A DNA stretch of 20,513 bases from Baffinella frigidus (taxonomy: Eukaryota > Cryptophyceae > Cryptomonadales > Baffinellaceae), in assembly GCA_026770585.1 (NCBI GenBank), contig MU646319.1:694143-714655 (forward strand). Reading direction: 5' to 3'. The position numbers and the translations under genes were made by a program. This document shows, piece after piece, positions 1-8,112 of this stretch; position 1 is the first letter of the stretch; each line of letters starts with the position of its first letter. The notes beneath the pieces are model-generated. The model saw only the letters and a list, made by a program, of their open reading frames with translations. It was not told the origin of the DNA and did no database searches.

Positions 1-321
1 CCTCCACCACATCTCCCCCCGAGCTCTTGCCGTCGATGGCTGGGGAGGGCAGTGCGTCGCTATCGATGGGTAGTGAGGGCAGTGCGTCGCTATCGATGGG
101 TAGTGAGGGCAGTGCGTCGCTATCGATGGGTAGTGAGGGCAGGGCGTCGCTAGGCAAGATAGTGACGCCGACGGCCGGTGACGCCACGGCTGGTGACCCA
201 TCGAAGCCTACCGAGGGCAGTGCGTCGCTAGGCAAGCGGACGACGCCGACGGTTGGGGACACCATGCCTGGTGATCCGTCGAAGCCTAGTGATGCGCTGA
301 ACCGCGGCCTTTTGGTGCACC
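1..321 (-). CDS. Candidate 3' exon of a repeat-containing protein (partial; coding strand uncertain)
   Basis: On the minus strand a frame stays open from an acceptor-like CGCAG|GG (322-326) to the left edge. It encodes Ser/Pro/Asp-rich repeats built on units such as PSDALPSLPID and GFDGSPAVASPAVGV. A 30-bp unit is repeated about 3.5 times at 46-150, and a longer unit of about 78 bp occurs twice at 141-295. The plus strand is also open (27-329, units like GSASLSMGSE). Comparing the two 78-bp units, about half of the changed codons are synonymous in the minus frame against roughly a quarter in the plus frame, so I favour minus. The incoming intron would be phase 1, with telomere-like repeat C-rich in sense. 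I recognise no family; it could be non-coding repeat. Confidence 0.3.
46..150. repeat. 30-bp tandem repeat, ~3.5 copies
   Basis: A unit containing GTGCGTCGCTATCGATGGGT recurs every 30 bp, nearly perfectly. The unit length is a multiple of three, so the array preserves frame on either strand. Confidence 0.9.
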
Positions 322-329
322 CTGCGTTG

Positions 330-600
330 GTTTGGGGTTTAGGGTTTAGGGTTTGGGGTTTAGGGTTTGGGGGTTTGGGGTTTGGGGTTTGGGGTTTAGG
401 GTTTGGGGTTTGGGGTTTGGGGTTTGGGGTTTGGGGTTTGGACTTTAGGGTTCAAGGTTTCGGTTTAAGGTTTCATGTTTTTGTGTTTAGGGTTTGAGGT
501 TTGGGGTTTAGGGTTTAGGGTTTAGGGTTTAGGGTTTAGAGTTTAGAGTTTAGGGTTTAGAATTTAGGGTGTAGGGTTTATGGTTTATGGTGTACGGTTT
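330..600. repeat. Telomere-like heptamer block (TTTAGGG/TTTGGGG on +)
   Basis: Runs of GGTTTAGGGTTTAGGG and GGTTTGGGGTTTGGG with 7-bp period. This is interstitial, not a chromosome end, since unique sequence resumes at about 605. It may be the intron upstream of the 1-321 minus exon. Confidence 0.9.
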
Positions 601-728
601 AATGTTAGACACCCGGATAAGAAGCAGTTGCTGGCTCCGGCCAGGGAGGGTCAGCCCGGTGCGTGCATGACTCGGGGAGACTGCCCCGCGTGGGTGCGAC
701 GCGCGGCCGATCAGACGCCAGACCACCT

Positions 729-867
729 AGCTGTGCCTCACTCGGGTTGACCGACTATTCTTAAGTTGACACGCTGGGTGTGCGGTACAAATCCGTCAAC
801 TTTGGAGCGGAAAAGAGCCCGGGCTCACCAAAATGGTGAGCCTAAACAGACTGAGACAGAGCTAGAT
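729..867 (+). repeat. Dispersed repeat family R1, copy 1
   Basis: Matches 1284-1396 and 6511-6651. The shared core holds TTGACACGCTGGGTGTGC, CAAATCCGTCAACTTTGG and GAGCCCGGGCTCACCAAA. The core contains a 21-bp inverted repeat, GGCTCACCA-AAA-TGGTGAGCC. Internal pieces recur at 1950-2060. Non-autonomous mobile element or gene-derived repeat; no ORF seen. Confidence 0.75.
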
Positions 868-875
868 CAGCTCTG

Positions 876-1096
876 AAGCGGCGTCATGGGAGATATCAGA
901 GGGAAACGGTGTTAACTTGAAAACTTTTGGATTCAATCAAAATTACTACGCGAATGCCTTAATATCACTAGTAAAACTCATTCCGTGTAGTAAATTTCAT
1001 TGCTAGAAAGCTGTAAATTAAAAGCGTTTCCCTATGAGATAGGCCACGTCTCTCTGTCGTTCGGACGCGGCTATGCTGGGAACGGGAGGAATCCGG
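876..1096 (-). pseudogene. Broken copy of the start region of the 4434-4072 gene, split by an insertion
   Basis: Two blocks match the start-codon region and 5' leader of the minus gene at 4434. Block 876-895 matches 4423-4442 exactly (20 bp, including the ATG). Block 1036-1090 matches about 4437-4490 with a handful of differences. Between them sits a 140-bp segment absent from the 4434 locus. Downstream of the ATG the copy reads MTPLQS then a stop, so it is not a working gene. The copy shows that the leader and first codons were duplicated and then disrupted. Confidence 0.7.
896..1035. mobile_element. 140-bp MITE-like insertion with 6-bp target duplication
   Basis: Flanked by GAGATA at 890-895 and GAGATA at 1036-1041. 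The related uninterrupted locus (4437-4442) has a single GAGATA. Ends carry a short imperfect inverted repeat (AGAGGGAAACG and the complement of CGTTTCCCTAT). It is AT-rich compared with its flanks and has no coding capacity. Confidence 0.75.
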
Positions 1097-1283
1097 TTTG
1101 ATAGGCCATTTTCTTTTAAATTAAACATGTTCCCGGATAAGGGCCCGTTTGGCTCAGGCGCTGCGGGGCGTGCATAACATACACACAGGCCCACACCTAC
1201 AAACAGCCGCTTACTGCTCAAACGGGCAGTACGCGGGCCGTAGAGATGCGAGGTGGATGAGGTGTGACCTGGGACGATGCAGG

Positions 1284-1396
1284 GTTACCGACTTTTCTCT
1301 CAAGTTGACACGCTGGGTGTGCGATACAAATCCGTCAACTTTGGGGCGGAAAAGAGCCCGGGCTCACCAAATTGGTGAGCGGAACTAGACTGAGGG
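1284..1396 (+). repeat. Dispersed repeat family R1, copy 2
   Basis: Closely matches copy 1 (729-867), including CACGCTGGGTGTGCGATACA and GCCCGGGCTCACCAAATTGG. Confidence 0.75.
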
Positions 1397-1488
1397 AGAT
1401 GAGGTCTGACCTGGGGCGAGGCAGCGCACGTCGCCTAGGAGGATGTCGCCCTGCCGGCTGTGCCCCTCGCACCACCTGCAACGTTTTT
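1397..1488. other. Spacer without recognised feature
   Basis: No gene seen. The segment TGCCCCTCGCACCACCTGCA at about 1461 recurs at about 2116, so this too is part of a dispersed repeat. Confidence 0.4.
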
Positions 1489-1601
1489 AATTCAGTTGAT
1501 TCTACTAATTGAGTTGATTTTACTTTAATTGAGTTGATTTAACTAATTGAGTTGATTTTACTTTAATTGAGTTGATTTTACTAATTCAGTTGATTTTACT
1601 C
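1489..1601. repeat. AT-rich tandem repeat (about 19-24 bp unit)
   Basis: Six copies of a unit like TAATTGAGTTGATTTTACT, alternating between a short and a slightly longer form. Followed directly by a hairpin, GATTTCACT...AGTGAAATC (1601-1626). Confidence 0.85.
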
Positions 1602-1626
1602 GATTTCACTTTTTACGAGTGAAATC

Positions 1627-2227
1627 AGAACACGCCACGCGGTATTCAAAGATATTTTTACATGGAGTTGAGTAGACATATGCCACGACGGCAAACATCA
1701 CCCGCCATAATGGTGTTACGCCAGTTTTGGTGTCACTCCAGAACCACACAGTGGGCTCCGAGGGTTTCGTTGGGGCCGGAATTCCGGGTGTCACGTGACC
1801 AATTTGCATCAGAAAAATCCGTAAAGTTGATTGTCTTCAGGCAAGTTGAATTTTGATGAAAGGTTCGTAGTCCACCGTGTGGATGGTGCCCCTGGCACCA
1901 CAAGCACATCACCCGCCTCACGACCCCTACCTCTGTCTCAGTCTATTTGCGCTCACCAATTTCGCGAGCCGGGCTTGCAAAGCGCCCGGGCTGGCAAAAT
2001 TGGTGAGCCTGCTCCAAGAGCGGAAGACCAATTTGGCGAGCCCGGTCGCTCCAGGAGCGGAAACGTTAACGGATTGGGGGGTGTCACTCCAGATTTGGTG
2101 TTACTCCGGACATGGTGCCCCTCGCACCACCTGCAAGTTCGTGGGGTGGTGGCGAGGCGTGATCGTTGCTGTTTGCCAACGCTGAGACGTGGCCACGGAC
2201 GTTCATCATGGGATCGGCCACCTCCTG
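1627..2227. other. Non-coding repeat-rich spacer
   Basis: No convincing gene. A motif like GGTGTCACTCCAGATTTGGTG appears in variant form at about 1709-1743, 2080-2112 and 2422-2450. Parts of family R1 (CTCACCAATTTCGCGAGCC, AAAATTGGTGAGCC) lie at 1950-2060. Short open frames on both strands show no family resemblance. Confidence 0.4.
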
Positions 2228-2410
2228 GATATTAATTAATAGGGTAATGGACTGAAAACCGGGAAGTTAAGCCTACGGTATTGCCTACGGTAGGCCGTAG
2301 GGGCCTAGGGGGGGTCCTATGAAACCTTAGGTCCTAGGGGCCTTACGGCCTACCGTAGGCAATACCGTAGGCCTAACTAACCGGTTTCCAGGATGTTACC
2401 CTATTAATAT
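2228..2410. mobile_element. Foldback element, ~183 bp with long inverted arms
   Basis: The left arm from about 2228 (ATTAATTAATAGGGTAAT, then GCCTACGGTATTGCCTACGG) is the near-complement of the right arm ending at about 2410 (CCGTAGGCAATACCGTAGGC, then TTACCCTATTAATAT). Arms are about 80 bp. The core has CCTAGGGG/CCCCTAGG palindromes like those of the foldbacks at 7867-9251. No ORF. Confidence 0.8.
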
Positions 2411-2502
2411 GAACCGCCTCAATGGCGTCACGCCGGATCTGGTGCCACCCTTTGCTGGAAGAACGAGATGCGCAAGGTCGCGAATGAAACCTAGGGAGAT
2501 GC

Positions 2503-2580
2503 ATGGCTGAGAGAGAGGGAGAGAGAGAGAGAGAGAGATTGAAGGCGCAGATTGAAGGCGCAGACGTGATTGCGGGAGGG
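2503..2580. other. GA-rich segment, possible exon edge
   Basis: Contains a (GA)n tract at 2509-2538 and two tandem copies of ATTGAAGGCGCAG (2538-2563). On plus, an ATG at 2503 stays open for 26 codons to a GT at 2581. On minus, the tract is a (CT)n pyrimidine run ending in CAG (2507-2509), a good acceptor. The two readings conflict and neither is proven. Confidence 0.25.
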
Positions 2581-2860
2581 GTTTGGGGTTTGGGGTTTAG
2601 GTTTTAGGTTTTAGCTTTTAGAGTTTAGGGTGTAGGGTTTAGGGTGTAGGGTTTAGGATTTAGAGTTTAGGGTGTAGGGTTTGGGGTTTAGCGTTGAGGG
2701 TTTGTGGCTTTGGGTTTAGGGTTTAGGGTTTAGGGTTTAGGGTTTAGGGTTTAGGGACCAGGCTTCAGTGATTAGGGTTTAGTGTCTAGGGTTCAGAGTT
2801 TAGGGTTCAGGGTGTAGGTTTCAGAGTTTCAGGTTTGTTCAGAATTCAGGGTTCAGGGTT
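2581..2860. repeat. Telomere-like heptamer block
   Basis: TTTGGGG, TTTAGGG, GTGTAGG and TTCAGGG variants with 7-bp period; the most regular stretch is 2717-2756. Confidence 0.9.
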
Positions 2861-2863
2861 CAG

Positions 2864-3053
2864 GAGAGAGCGCTGGTACCACGCGGTGTTGTCCCCTCCA
2901 TACTCGAGCTGGCACTATCTTCGGGTTAGGGGTTAGGAGAGAGTGGTGGTACCAAGCGGTGTTGTCCCCGCCGTGCGCGAGCGGTGGCGCCCACGCCGCG
3001 GCACGGAAGCACGCCCCACACCGCCTGTGCCGAACGGGACCACCCATGAGTAA
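2864..3053 (-). CDS. Candidate exon edge with a duplicated end (strand uncertain)
   Basis: Two copies of a ~45-bp segment lie at 2864-2910 and 2937-2983, separated by a short TTAGGGG-like stretch. On minus, the differences fall mostly at third positions in the frame reading GGDNTAWY (GGC/GGA and GCT/GCG silent), and each copy ends in a potential donor GTACCA followed by C-rich heptamers. A minus ATG lies at 3047. On plus, a frame from TAG|GAG (2937) to a stop at 3053 is also open, but the copy differences there are all amino-acid changing. I favour minus. Possibly a downstream exon of the secreted-protein gene at 4434; unproven. Confidence 0.3.
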
Positions 3054-3089
3054 AAATACAATACTTAAGATTTCCTCTTGGGCCGTCTT

Positions 3090-3165
3090 CGGGTTCAGGG
3101 TTCCGGGGTTTCGGGCTCAGGATTCAGGGTTCCGTGTTTCGTGTTCACGATTCAAGGTTCACGCA
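3090..3165. repeat. Degenerate telomere-like block
   Basis: TTCGGGTTCAGGGTTCCGGG-type sequence, approximate 7-bp period, followed by a G-run at about 3169-3178. Confidence 0.7.
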
Positions 3166-3262
3166 CCGGGGGGGGGGGTTGAAAAGGGCGTGGTCTGGAC
3201 AAATTTCTACAGCAGGGATCCGAGCAGCAGGGTGCAGAATTGCAGGGAACGTTGGGGGCTGT

Positions 3263-3397
3263 CACCAACCCTCACAGGAGGACCAAATCGTCGATTTCAA
3301 ATCATTGGTTTTACCTGGACAGACCCCCTTTTTCGGGGGGTCTGCCAAGGGAAATTGAATTAAAATCGACGATTTGGTCCTCCCGTGAGGGTTGGTG
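3263..3397. mobile_element. Foldback element, 135 bp
   Basis: Outer arms CACCAACCCTCAC...GGACCAAATCGTCGATTT at 3263-3298 are matched by the complementary AAATCGACGATTTGGTCC...GTGAGGGTTGGTG at 3362-3397. An inner hairpin, CAGACCCCC...GGGGGGTCTG, lies at about 3320-3345. A decayed relative sits in an intron at 14543-14630. Confidence 0.8.
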
Positions 3398-3410
3398 GTG
3401 CGGGGAGCGG

Positions 3411-3580
3411 GCAGACCCGGCTAGCAGCCTTCAGAGTTGGAGCAAATTACCGTCATCAATCCCCTTGGATTTGTACTGAAGGCCGTCGGATTCCGATGAC
3501 CTCTGGTACACATCAAGGGGCGCGAACAAGACAATTTGCCCTAACTCTGAGGGCTGGTGGGGGAGCGGACCCGGCTAGCA
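3411..3580. mobile_element. Foldback element flanked by GACCCGGCTAGCA direct repeats
   Basis: Arms 3428-3448 and 3533-3553 are near-complementary (CCTTCAGAGTTGGAGCAAAT and ATTTGCCCTAACTCTGAGGG). A second pair, AATCCCCTTGGATTTGTAC and GTACACATCAAGGGG, lies inside. The 13-bp direct repeat GACCCGGCTAGCA occurs on each side (about 3412 and 3568). Confidence 0.7.
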
Positions 3581-3607
3581 CGACGAAGTCGAGGGGCGCC
3601 TCGCCTC

Positions 3608-3955
3608 GAACCGTCACCTGCCCCAGGCAGCGTGCTTAGCGAGAGAGATTTATTTTTACAAAACCAACATGACCACGTTCCTGCGGGGGATTTTGGGCTG
3701 CAATGCGCTATGTGAGAGAACTCCAGATCCTCGAACCATCACCTGGCACAGGCAGCGTGCTCAGCGAGAGAATTTACTGATTACAAGACCTGCATGACCA
3801 CCGTCCGAACCGTCACCTGCCCCAGGCAGCGCGCTTAGCGAGAGAATTTAGTGATACCACGACCAGCATGACCACCGCCTCAAACGGTGACCTGATCCAG
3901 GCAGCGTGCTTAGCGAGAGAATTTGTTGATTACAAGACCAGCATGGCCACGTTCC
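3608..3955. repeat. Four imperfect copies of a ~75-bp repeat
   Basis: Units run from CACCTGCCCCAGGCAGCG through TTAGCGAGAGAATTT to CAGCATGACCACG, at about 3608-3680, 3733-3802, 3808-3875 and 3883-3955. A 50-bp spacer between units 1 and 2 carries the inverted 27-bp segment listed separately. The repeats lie in or beyond the first intron of the 4434 gene. Confidence 0.85.
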
Positions 3956-4007
3956 AAGAGTTTTTTGGGGGGGCTACAAAGATCTGGAGTTCTCTCACAT
4001 AGCGCAT
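3703..4007. repeat. Perfect 27-bp inverted repeat pair (3703-3729 / 3981-4007)
   Basis: ATGCGCTATGTGAGAGAACT plus 7 further bases at 3703-3729 is exactly the reverse complement of 3981-4007. The pair brackets repeat units 2-4 and suggests an inverted duplication. Confidence 0.9.
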
Positions 4008-4071
4008 GGCAAACGTCGGGACCCGCCAATTCATAGAATGATTCATGTTGTGAGGCCCCGACACGGCTCAC

Positions 4072-4434
4072 CTGCAGGTCGTCGCCGTCCCGGATGCACA
4101 CCACATCGTCTTCGCGCTGCTGCTTCACGCAGCGCAGGCAGTACTCGGCCCGCCACTCCCCCGCATCCATCCAGAGCACGCCATGCGTCACTGCCGCGGA
4201 CCCGCACAGATTGCACCCCGCCCTGCGTCCCTCCTCACCGGAGAGTGCCGCTCGCGCGGCTGCTCTCGCCGAGAGGCTCTGAGAATATCTGGCCGACTGC
4301 ATCACGTCACTGAACGCTCCACTTGCCCCCGCCCCTGCTCCGCCCAGCGGGTCGCCGCGAAGCGTGCCGGGCGAGCCGCCCAGAAGGGGCAGGCTGGCCA
4401 CGAGGCAGAGCAGCACTGCGGCAAGCGGCGTCAT
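4072..4434 (-). CDS. First exon of a small secreted or membrane-anchored Cys-rich protein
   Basis: The start is the ATG at 4434, because it opens directly on a signal-like segment (MTPLAAVLLCLVASLPLLGG, residues 1-20). An Ala/Gly/Ser-rich linker follows, then a small Cys module with C-x2-C at 74-77, C-x2-C at 99-102 and a further Cys at 113; the spacing resembles a zinc ribbon. The exon ends after codon 121 at CAG|GTGAGC, a near-ideal donor, phase 0. Without splicing the frame would run to 3910 through the repeat zone. The next exon is not certain. The leader has a broken duplicate at 876-1096. No family recognised; secretion is inferred from the N-terminus only. Confidence 0.5.
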
Positions 4435-5062
4435 GGGAGATAGGCCACGCCTCTCAGTCGTTGGGACGCGGCTGTACTGGGAACGGGAGGGGCTCTCCTC
4501 TTTTGGTTTTGGATCCTTTGATCGCAGATGGTTTCGGACAAGGACTGAGGACGGGCAGGAGGGCCCGGCAGAGGGCACTCCGTCACGGCCCCACTCGCTG
4601 GCTTACGCCGGGGGCTCTAGCGGCTGGAATTGTTTCCCCACAGCACGCGGCCCTCCTGTTCGGAAGACCGAGGCGTTCGTCCATCTAAACGAGATCCTAA
4701 AAATACCCTTTAGTCCGTCTAAGAAAGATTTTGGTGTATCTTAAGCCTGGGAGGCGACACGCGAGAGCAGAAAGATGCTCTAGAGAGTCACCTACCCAGA
4801 GTCATATATCACCGAGTATACAACAGTATACGAAGAAAAGATAGGCGACTTGTGTGTCTAACTATCTTAAGGGTCGACACAAGACAGTCGCCTATATTTA
4901 CCCCGACAAAAAATAATTACCCCGCACACTACTACGCCCCGTCCCAAGCGACACGAGGCTGTTGCATAGTTGCGAGGCTGTTTGTAGGTTCTGCGAACAC
5001 CCCTTTTCTAGGAGAAACGGAGCGCGTCTCGACCGCGCATCTCAACCCACACGCAGAGGAGG
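4435..5062. other. Divergent intergenic region with a hairpin
   Basis: Separates the minus gene at 4434 from the plus gene at 5063 and presumably holds both promoters. An inverted repeat, ATAGGCGACTTGTGTG at 4841-4856 with its near-complement ending GTCGCCTAT at 4895, marks another small foldback. No TATA box or other element can be named with confidence. Confidence 0.4.
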
Positions 5063-5758
5063 ATGCGCCCGAGGGAGGTCGTTCGGCGCTATCTCGAGGT
5101 TGTGAAGAGGGACCTGGGCGCCACGGGGGCAGTAATCGCGCCGTACACCGCTGCGCAACTCGTGCTGTTGATCCTCATCGCGTTCGGTCCAGGTAATCCG
5201 CCCCTCGCCCATAGATCTACCGCGGTTGTGGGGCGAGAAGAGAGAAGCTGGATTTTTAATGCTATTTGGTCGGCAGTGCTCTTGGACGTTCGGTTGCGGG
5301 AAGTCGCTTCCTCCAAGCTCGGCGACTTCAAGCTCGTTGGCGCTCTTCTCTGTGTCGCGGGTTTCATCGTCGCCCAGTACGGCCAGACAATCTCCACCCC
5401 TCGGTGCGCCCGCCCTCCCGCCCGCCCAACTCTACATCCCAAAAACCATATCCCCTTTTGTTGGCAAGCATCGGTGCCGCAGCTGGCATGCCTGCGCCCT
5501 CCCCCTGGACTTGTGGGGCGCACTGACGATGCGGGGACCGCAGATCCGGAAAGGATGGGAAGGGTGAGGAGGAGGATGCGGTGCTGGGGTTTCGCACCCA
5601 CCTCAAGTATGCTCACTCCGGCCTGGTTGTGACGTGCGTCGGGTGGGCGGTTCTCTGCGGGTGCGCCCCCCCCCCCCGCACCCAGTCGCCTGCCGCCGCT
5701 GCTAGAGCTTGTGGTTGGAGTCAGGCCGCCCGCCGTTGTCTCAGCGTCCGTGGAGTGA
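5063..5758 (+). CDS. Candidate four-exon small membrane protein
   Basis: Proposed exons are 5063-5192, 5277-5403, 5483-5563 and 5686-5758, giving 136 residues. Introns (84, 79 and 122 nt) all have GT...AG ends and their phases (1, 2, 2) agree across every junction, which supports the model. Residues about 25-42 (ending AAQLVLLILIAFG) and about 70-86 (LVGALLCVAGFIVAQYG) look like membrane segments. The protein ends at TGA 5756-5758 after PPLLELVVGVRPPAVVSAS. These introns are ordinary and lack telomere repeats, unlike the other genes here. The third intron ends after a 12-base C-run. An unspliced frame is open to 5632. No family recognised. Confidence 0.45.
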
Positions 5759-6510
5759 TAGAAGTAGCAGTTCACTGTTGCGAATGCCAGAATGCTCGAA
5801 TCATGTCAAACGACCCGCGCAGCGCAACGAGACTACCACCTCGCACCGCACACCCACCTCGATTTTTTTGACACACGCGGAACGTGGCCTTAGAATCACC
5901 GGGCGCACCGTCTCCCGGCTGTCTCGCGCGCTGCCAAGTAGGGAGTCTCTCTCTCTCTCTCTCTCTCTTCCCTCTCAATCTCTCTCGCGCGCGCTCTCTC
6001 TCTGTAGTGTCTGTCCTGTGGAGCGTCTCAAAGTTCGGGAGCCGTGTGTTTGACCATCCAAACGTCCAACCACTGCCGTCCAGGCAATTGCACTCTCGTG
6101 AGTGTGCCGCGGGTAACTCCCCCGCTCGGCAGCGCAAGGTTCTCACTCAGCGGCGTAAGAGTTTCTACGAGCCAACAGAGCAGAGTGCATGTCAGGAAAC
6201 AAAGTGGGTCATAAGCAGCGACTGTTTGGTTGACCGAGGCGTGGTGGTGGCGCAGGTCAGCGTACCGCCTGATCCTGTGCGGCCTGTTGGCGCTGCTGTT
6301 GCACCTCAAGGCGGGCGTCGAGGAGGAGGAGGACGCTGCCCGTGAGGTGCAACATTCGCCCTCCCAAGTGGACCACATCCGGGCTCGAGCTTTCTCGGTT
6401 TCCGCCTGGGGAGCTCCGAAATCTGTGGCACATGGTCAGCAGCGTGCCTGAAATTCAAGAAGCCATATTCACAATTTGGTCCACTTCGGAGGGCTAGGTG
6501 CAACAATTCC
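5759..6510. other. Spacer with CT microsatellite and one exon-like hydrophobic segment
   Basis: A (CT)n tract lies at 5946-5968, with a second CT/CG-rich tract to about 6005. At 6248-6350, after GGCGCAG, a frame encodes a hydrophobic stretch (YRLILCGLLALLLHLKAG) followed by Glu/Asp residues; it could be an exon of a membrane protein, but no start codon or partner exons could be fixed. Nothing else supported. Confidence 0.3.
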
Positions 6511-6651
6511 AGCTCTGCCTCACTCGGGTTGGCTGACTATCCTCAAATTGACATGCTGGGTGTGCTGTACAAATTCGTCAAAGTTTGAAGCGGGAAAGTT
6601 CCCGGTTTGACCAATTTGGTAAGCCCAAATAGACAAGAGCCAGAGCTAGCA
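6511..6651 (+). repeat. Dispersed repeat family R1, copy 3 (diverged)
   Basis: Aligns end to end with 729-867, from CTGCCTCACTCGGGTTG to CAGAGCTAG, with scattered substitutions. The palindromic core is decayed (GGTTTGACCAATTTGGTAAGC). Confidence 0.75.
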
Positions 6652-6743
6652 CTCCCCCGCCTGCCCCGACCCTCTGACCCTCCGAGGGTGGACAGATGGC
6701 ACACCTGCTTGGTTTGCTTTATTGCGAGTACTTTCCACCCCCA

Positions 6744-6745
<2 letters not shown>

Positions 6746-6783
<38 letters not shown>

Positions 6784-6790
6784 CTCTGTC

Positions 6791-6834
<44 letters not shown>

Positions 6835-6836
6835 CG

Positions 6837-6873
<37 letters not shown>

Positions 6874-6879
6874 TCGCGC

Positions 6880-6911
<32 letters not shown>
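6746..6911. repeat. Compound microsatellite (CT)n-(GTCT)n-(CT)n-(CG)n-(CT)n-(CA)n
   Basis: Pure tracts abut in order: CT about 6746-6786, GTCT about 6790-6834, CT to 6859, CG 6859-6872, CT to 6900, CA to 6910. Open frames across it are artefacts of the repeat. Confidence 0.95.
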
Positions 6912-7010
6912 TCGGCGCCCAGCGGGCGCATTCGTCGCGCATTCACACTTTTATTGGAGAGTCTTGTGTGCTCAAGTCACACCACTAAATCGCGCAATCG
7001 CCCCACAGTT

Positions 7011-7073
7011 ATGGGAGGGAGCAGTGGAGCTGGAGTGCCAGAGCTGAGCGGTTGGCTGCGTCTACCAGTGACG
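7011..7073 (+). CDS. Candidate first exon bordering a telomere-repeat intron
   Basis: ATG at 7011 (G at +4) opens 21 codons, MGGSSGAGVPELSGWLRLPV plus one, ending ACG|GTAAACCC where the C-rich heptamers begin; phase 0. The last 18 bases (7056-7073) recur with one change at 7193-7210, on the far side of the first repeat block, as in the other telomere-repeat introns of this window. No further exon could be assigned and no family recognised. Confidence 0.3.
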
Positions 7074-7490
7074 GTAAACCCTACACCCTAAACCCTAAAC
7101 CCTACACCCTAAACCCTAAACCCTTAACCCTAACCCCCCTACACCCTAAACCCTTAACACCCCCCTACACCCTAAACCCTTAACACCCAACCCTGCGTCT
7201 GCCAGTGACGACTCCTTCGAATGGTGGTCACCCCCCCCCCGCCATCATCCCTGGAGCCTGGACCCTGAACCCTGAACCCTAAACCCCTAAACCCCTAAAC
7301 CTTGAACCCTGAACTCTAAACCCTCAACCCTCAACCCTCAACCCTCAACCCTTGACCCTCAACCTTCAACCCTCAACCCTCGACCCTCAACCCCAAACCC
7401 CAAACCCCAAACCCGAAACCCGAAACCCCCTAAACCCCCTAAACCCCCAAACCTGAACCGTCAACGGTAAACCCTAAACCGTAAACTCTC
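7074..7490. repeat. Telomere-like heptamer blocks (CCCTAAA/CCCTCAA on +)
   Basis: Blocks 7074-7192 and 7255-7490, split by the duplicated exon-edge segment 7193-7210 and its following unique bases. The variant changes within the second block: CCCTGAA, then CCCTCAA, then CCCCAAA, then CCCGAAA. Confidence 0.9.
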
Positions 7491-7754
7491 GGTACGGCAC
7501 GACGCTGTGTGCGTGGACGGCAGAGGTCTAGAGAGATTGATAATTTATTGCTAAACAACCAGCGTCAGCGCCGCACATGCTACGCATTGTGCCACTACTG
7601 TACCCCGTGTCGGCCGCTCCTACGAGCATTTTCCGGATGGATTCTAACTCCACCTCCTACCGGCAGAGGTCTCAACTGCTCACACATGGTGCAGGTGCAG
7701 GCGTGCCGACTTGCTTTCTCGCCGTCGGCTCAACCTCCATCCCTCCATCGCTGT
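7491..7754. other. Spacer, no supported gene
   Basis: A frame at 7509-7886 is open and includes a Cys-containing stretch (CYALCHYCTPC), but it runs into the foldback at 7755, so I do not call it. Confidence 0.3.
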
Positions 7755-7834
7755 GGGAACACAGTCCCGTGTAGGATAGCCGGAGTCATTCCGTGTAGGA
7801 TAGCCGGAGTGATTTTACACGGGACTGTGTCCCC
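7755..7834. mobile_element. 80-bp foldback element
   Basis: Terminal inverted repeats of 19 bp: GGGAACACAGTCCCGTGTA at 7755-7773 and its complement, one mismatch, at 7816-7834. Two tandem copies of CCGTGTAGGATAGCCGGAGT lie inside. Confidence 0.8.
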
Positions 7835-7866
7835 AGAATCCCTAGGGTCGGCCGACCCTAAATGTA

Positions 7867-7976
7867 CAGGGCTACCTCGCTCATGAGAAACTGCCCCCCC
7901 CCCCAAGGGCCACCATAGGGCCCTTGGCATGGGCCTGCTGTAGGGCCCTAGGAGGAGGCGGTTTCTTATGAGCAGG
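7867..7976. mobile_element. TA-flanked foldback family F1, copy A (right end decayed)
   Basis: Left end CAGGGCTACCTCGCTCATGA after TA, C-run, CCTAGG-type palindromic core, right arm CGGTTTCTTATGAGCA; the terminal TACCCCTG is lost. Confidence 0.75.
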
Positions 7977-7989
7977 CAAGAGGGAAGTG

Positions 7990-8112
7990 CAGGGGTACCT
8001 CGCTTAAGGAGGCGCACCCCATGTAGGGTCCCATGGGAGCCTACAGTAGGCCGATACCAATGGGCGAACAGTAGTCCTATGGGGGAGGCTCCGTGTGAGC
8101 AAGATACCCCTG
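7990..8112. mobile_element. Foldback family F1, copy B
   Basis: CAGGGGTACCTCGCTTAAGG at the left, GAGCAAGATACCCCTG at the right, with CCTACAGTAGG inside. The flanks are TG and CA rather than TA. Confidence 0.8.

Noticed and set aside
330-600. A true telomere end
   Set aside because: The block is short, mixed in sequence and followed by unique DNA; many similar blocks occur inside introns.
5089-5775. 228-codon minus frame over the small membrane protein gene
   Set aside because: No anchor or domain pattern; low-complexity Arg/Gly/Pro composition. The plus model has matching splice phases.
6607-7091. Long open frames on both strands across 6746-6911
   Set aside because: They translate a compound microsatellite (Ser/Leu/Arg/Glu runs) and are open simply because CT and GTCT repeats lack stops.
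7509-7886. Cys-rich frame considered as a transposase zinc finger
   Set aside because: The Cys pattern matches no transposase I know, and the frame runs through a foldback element.
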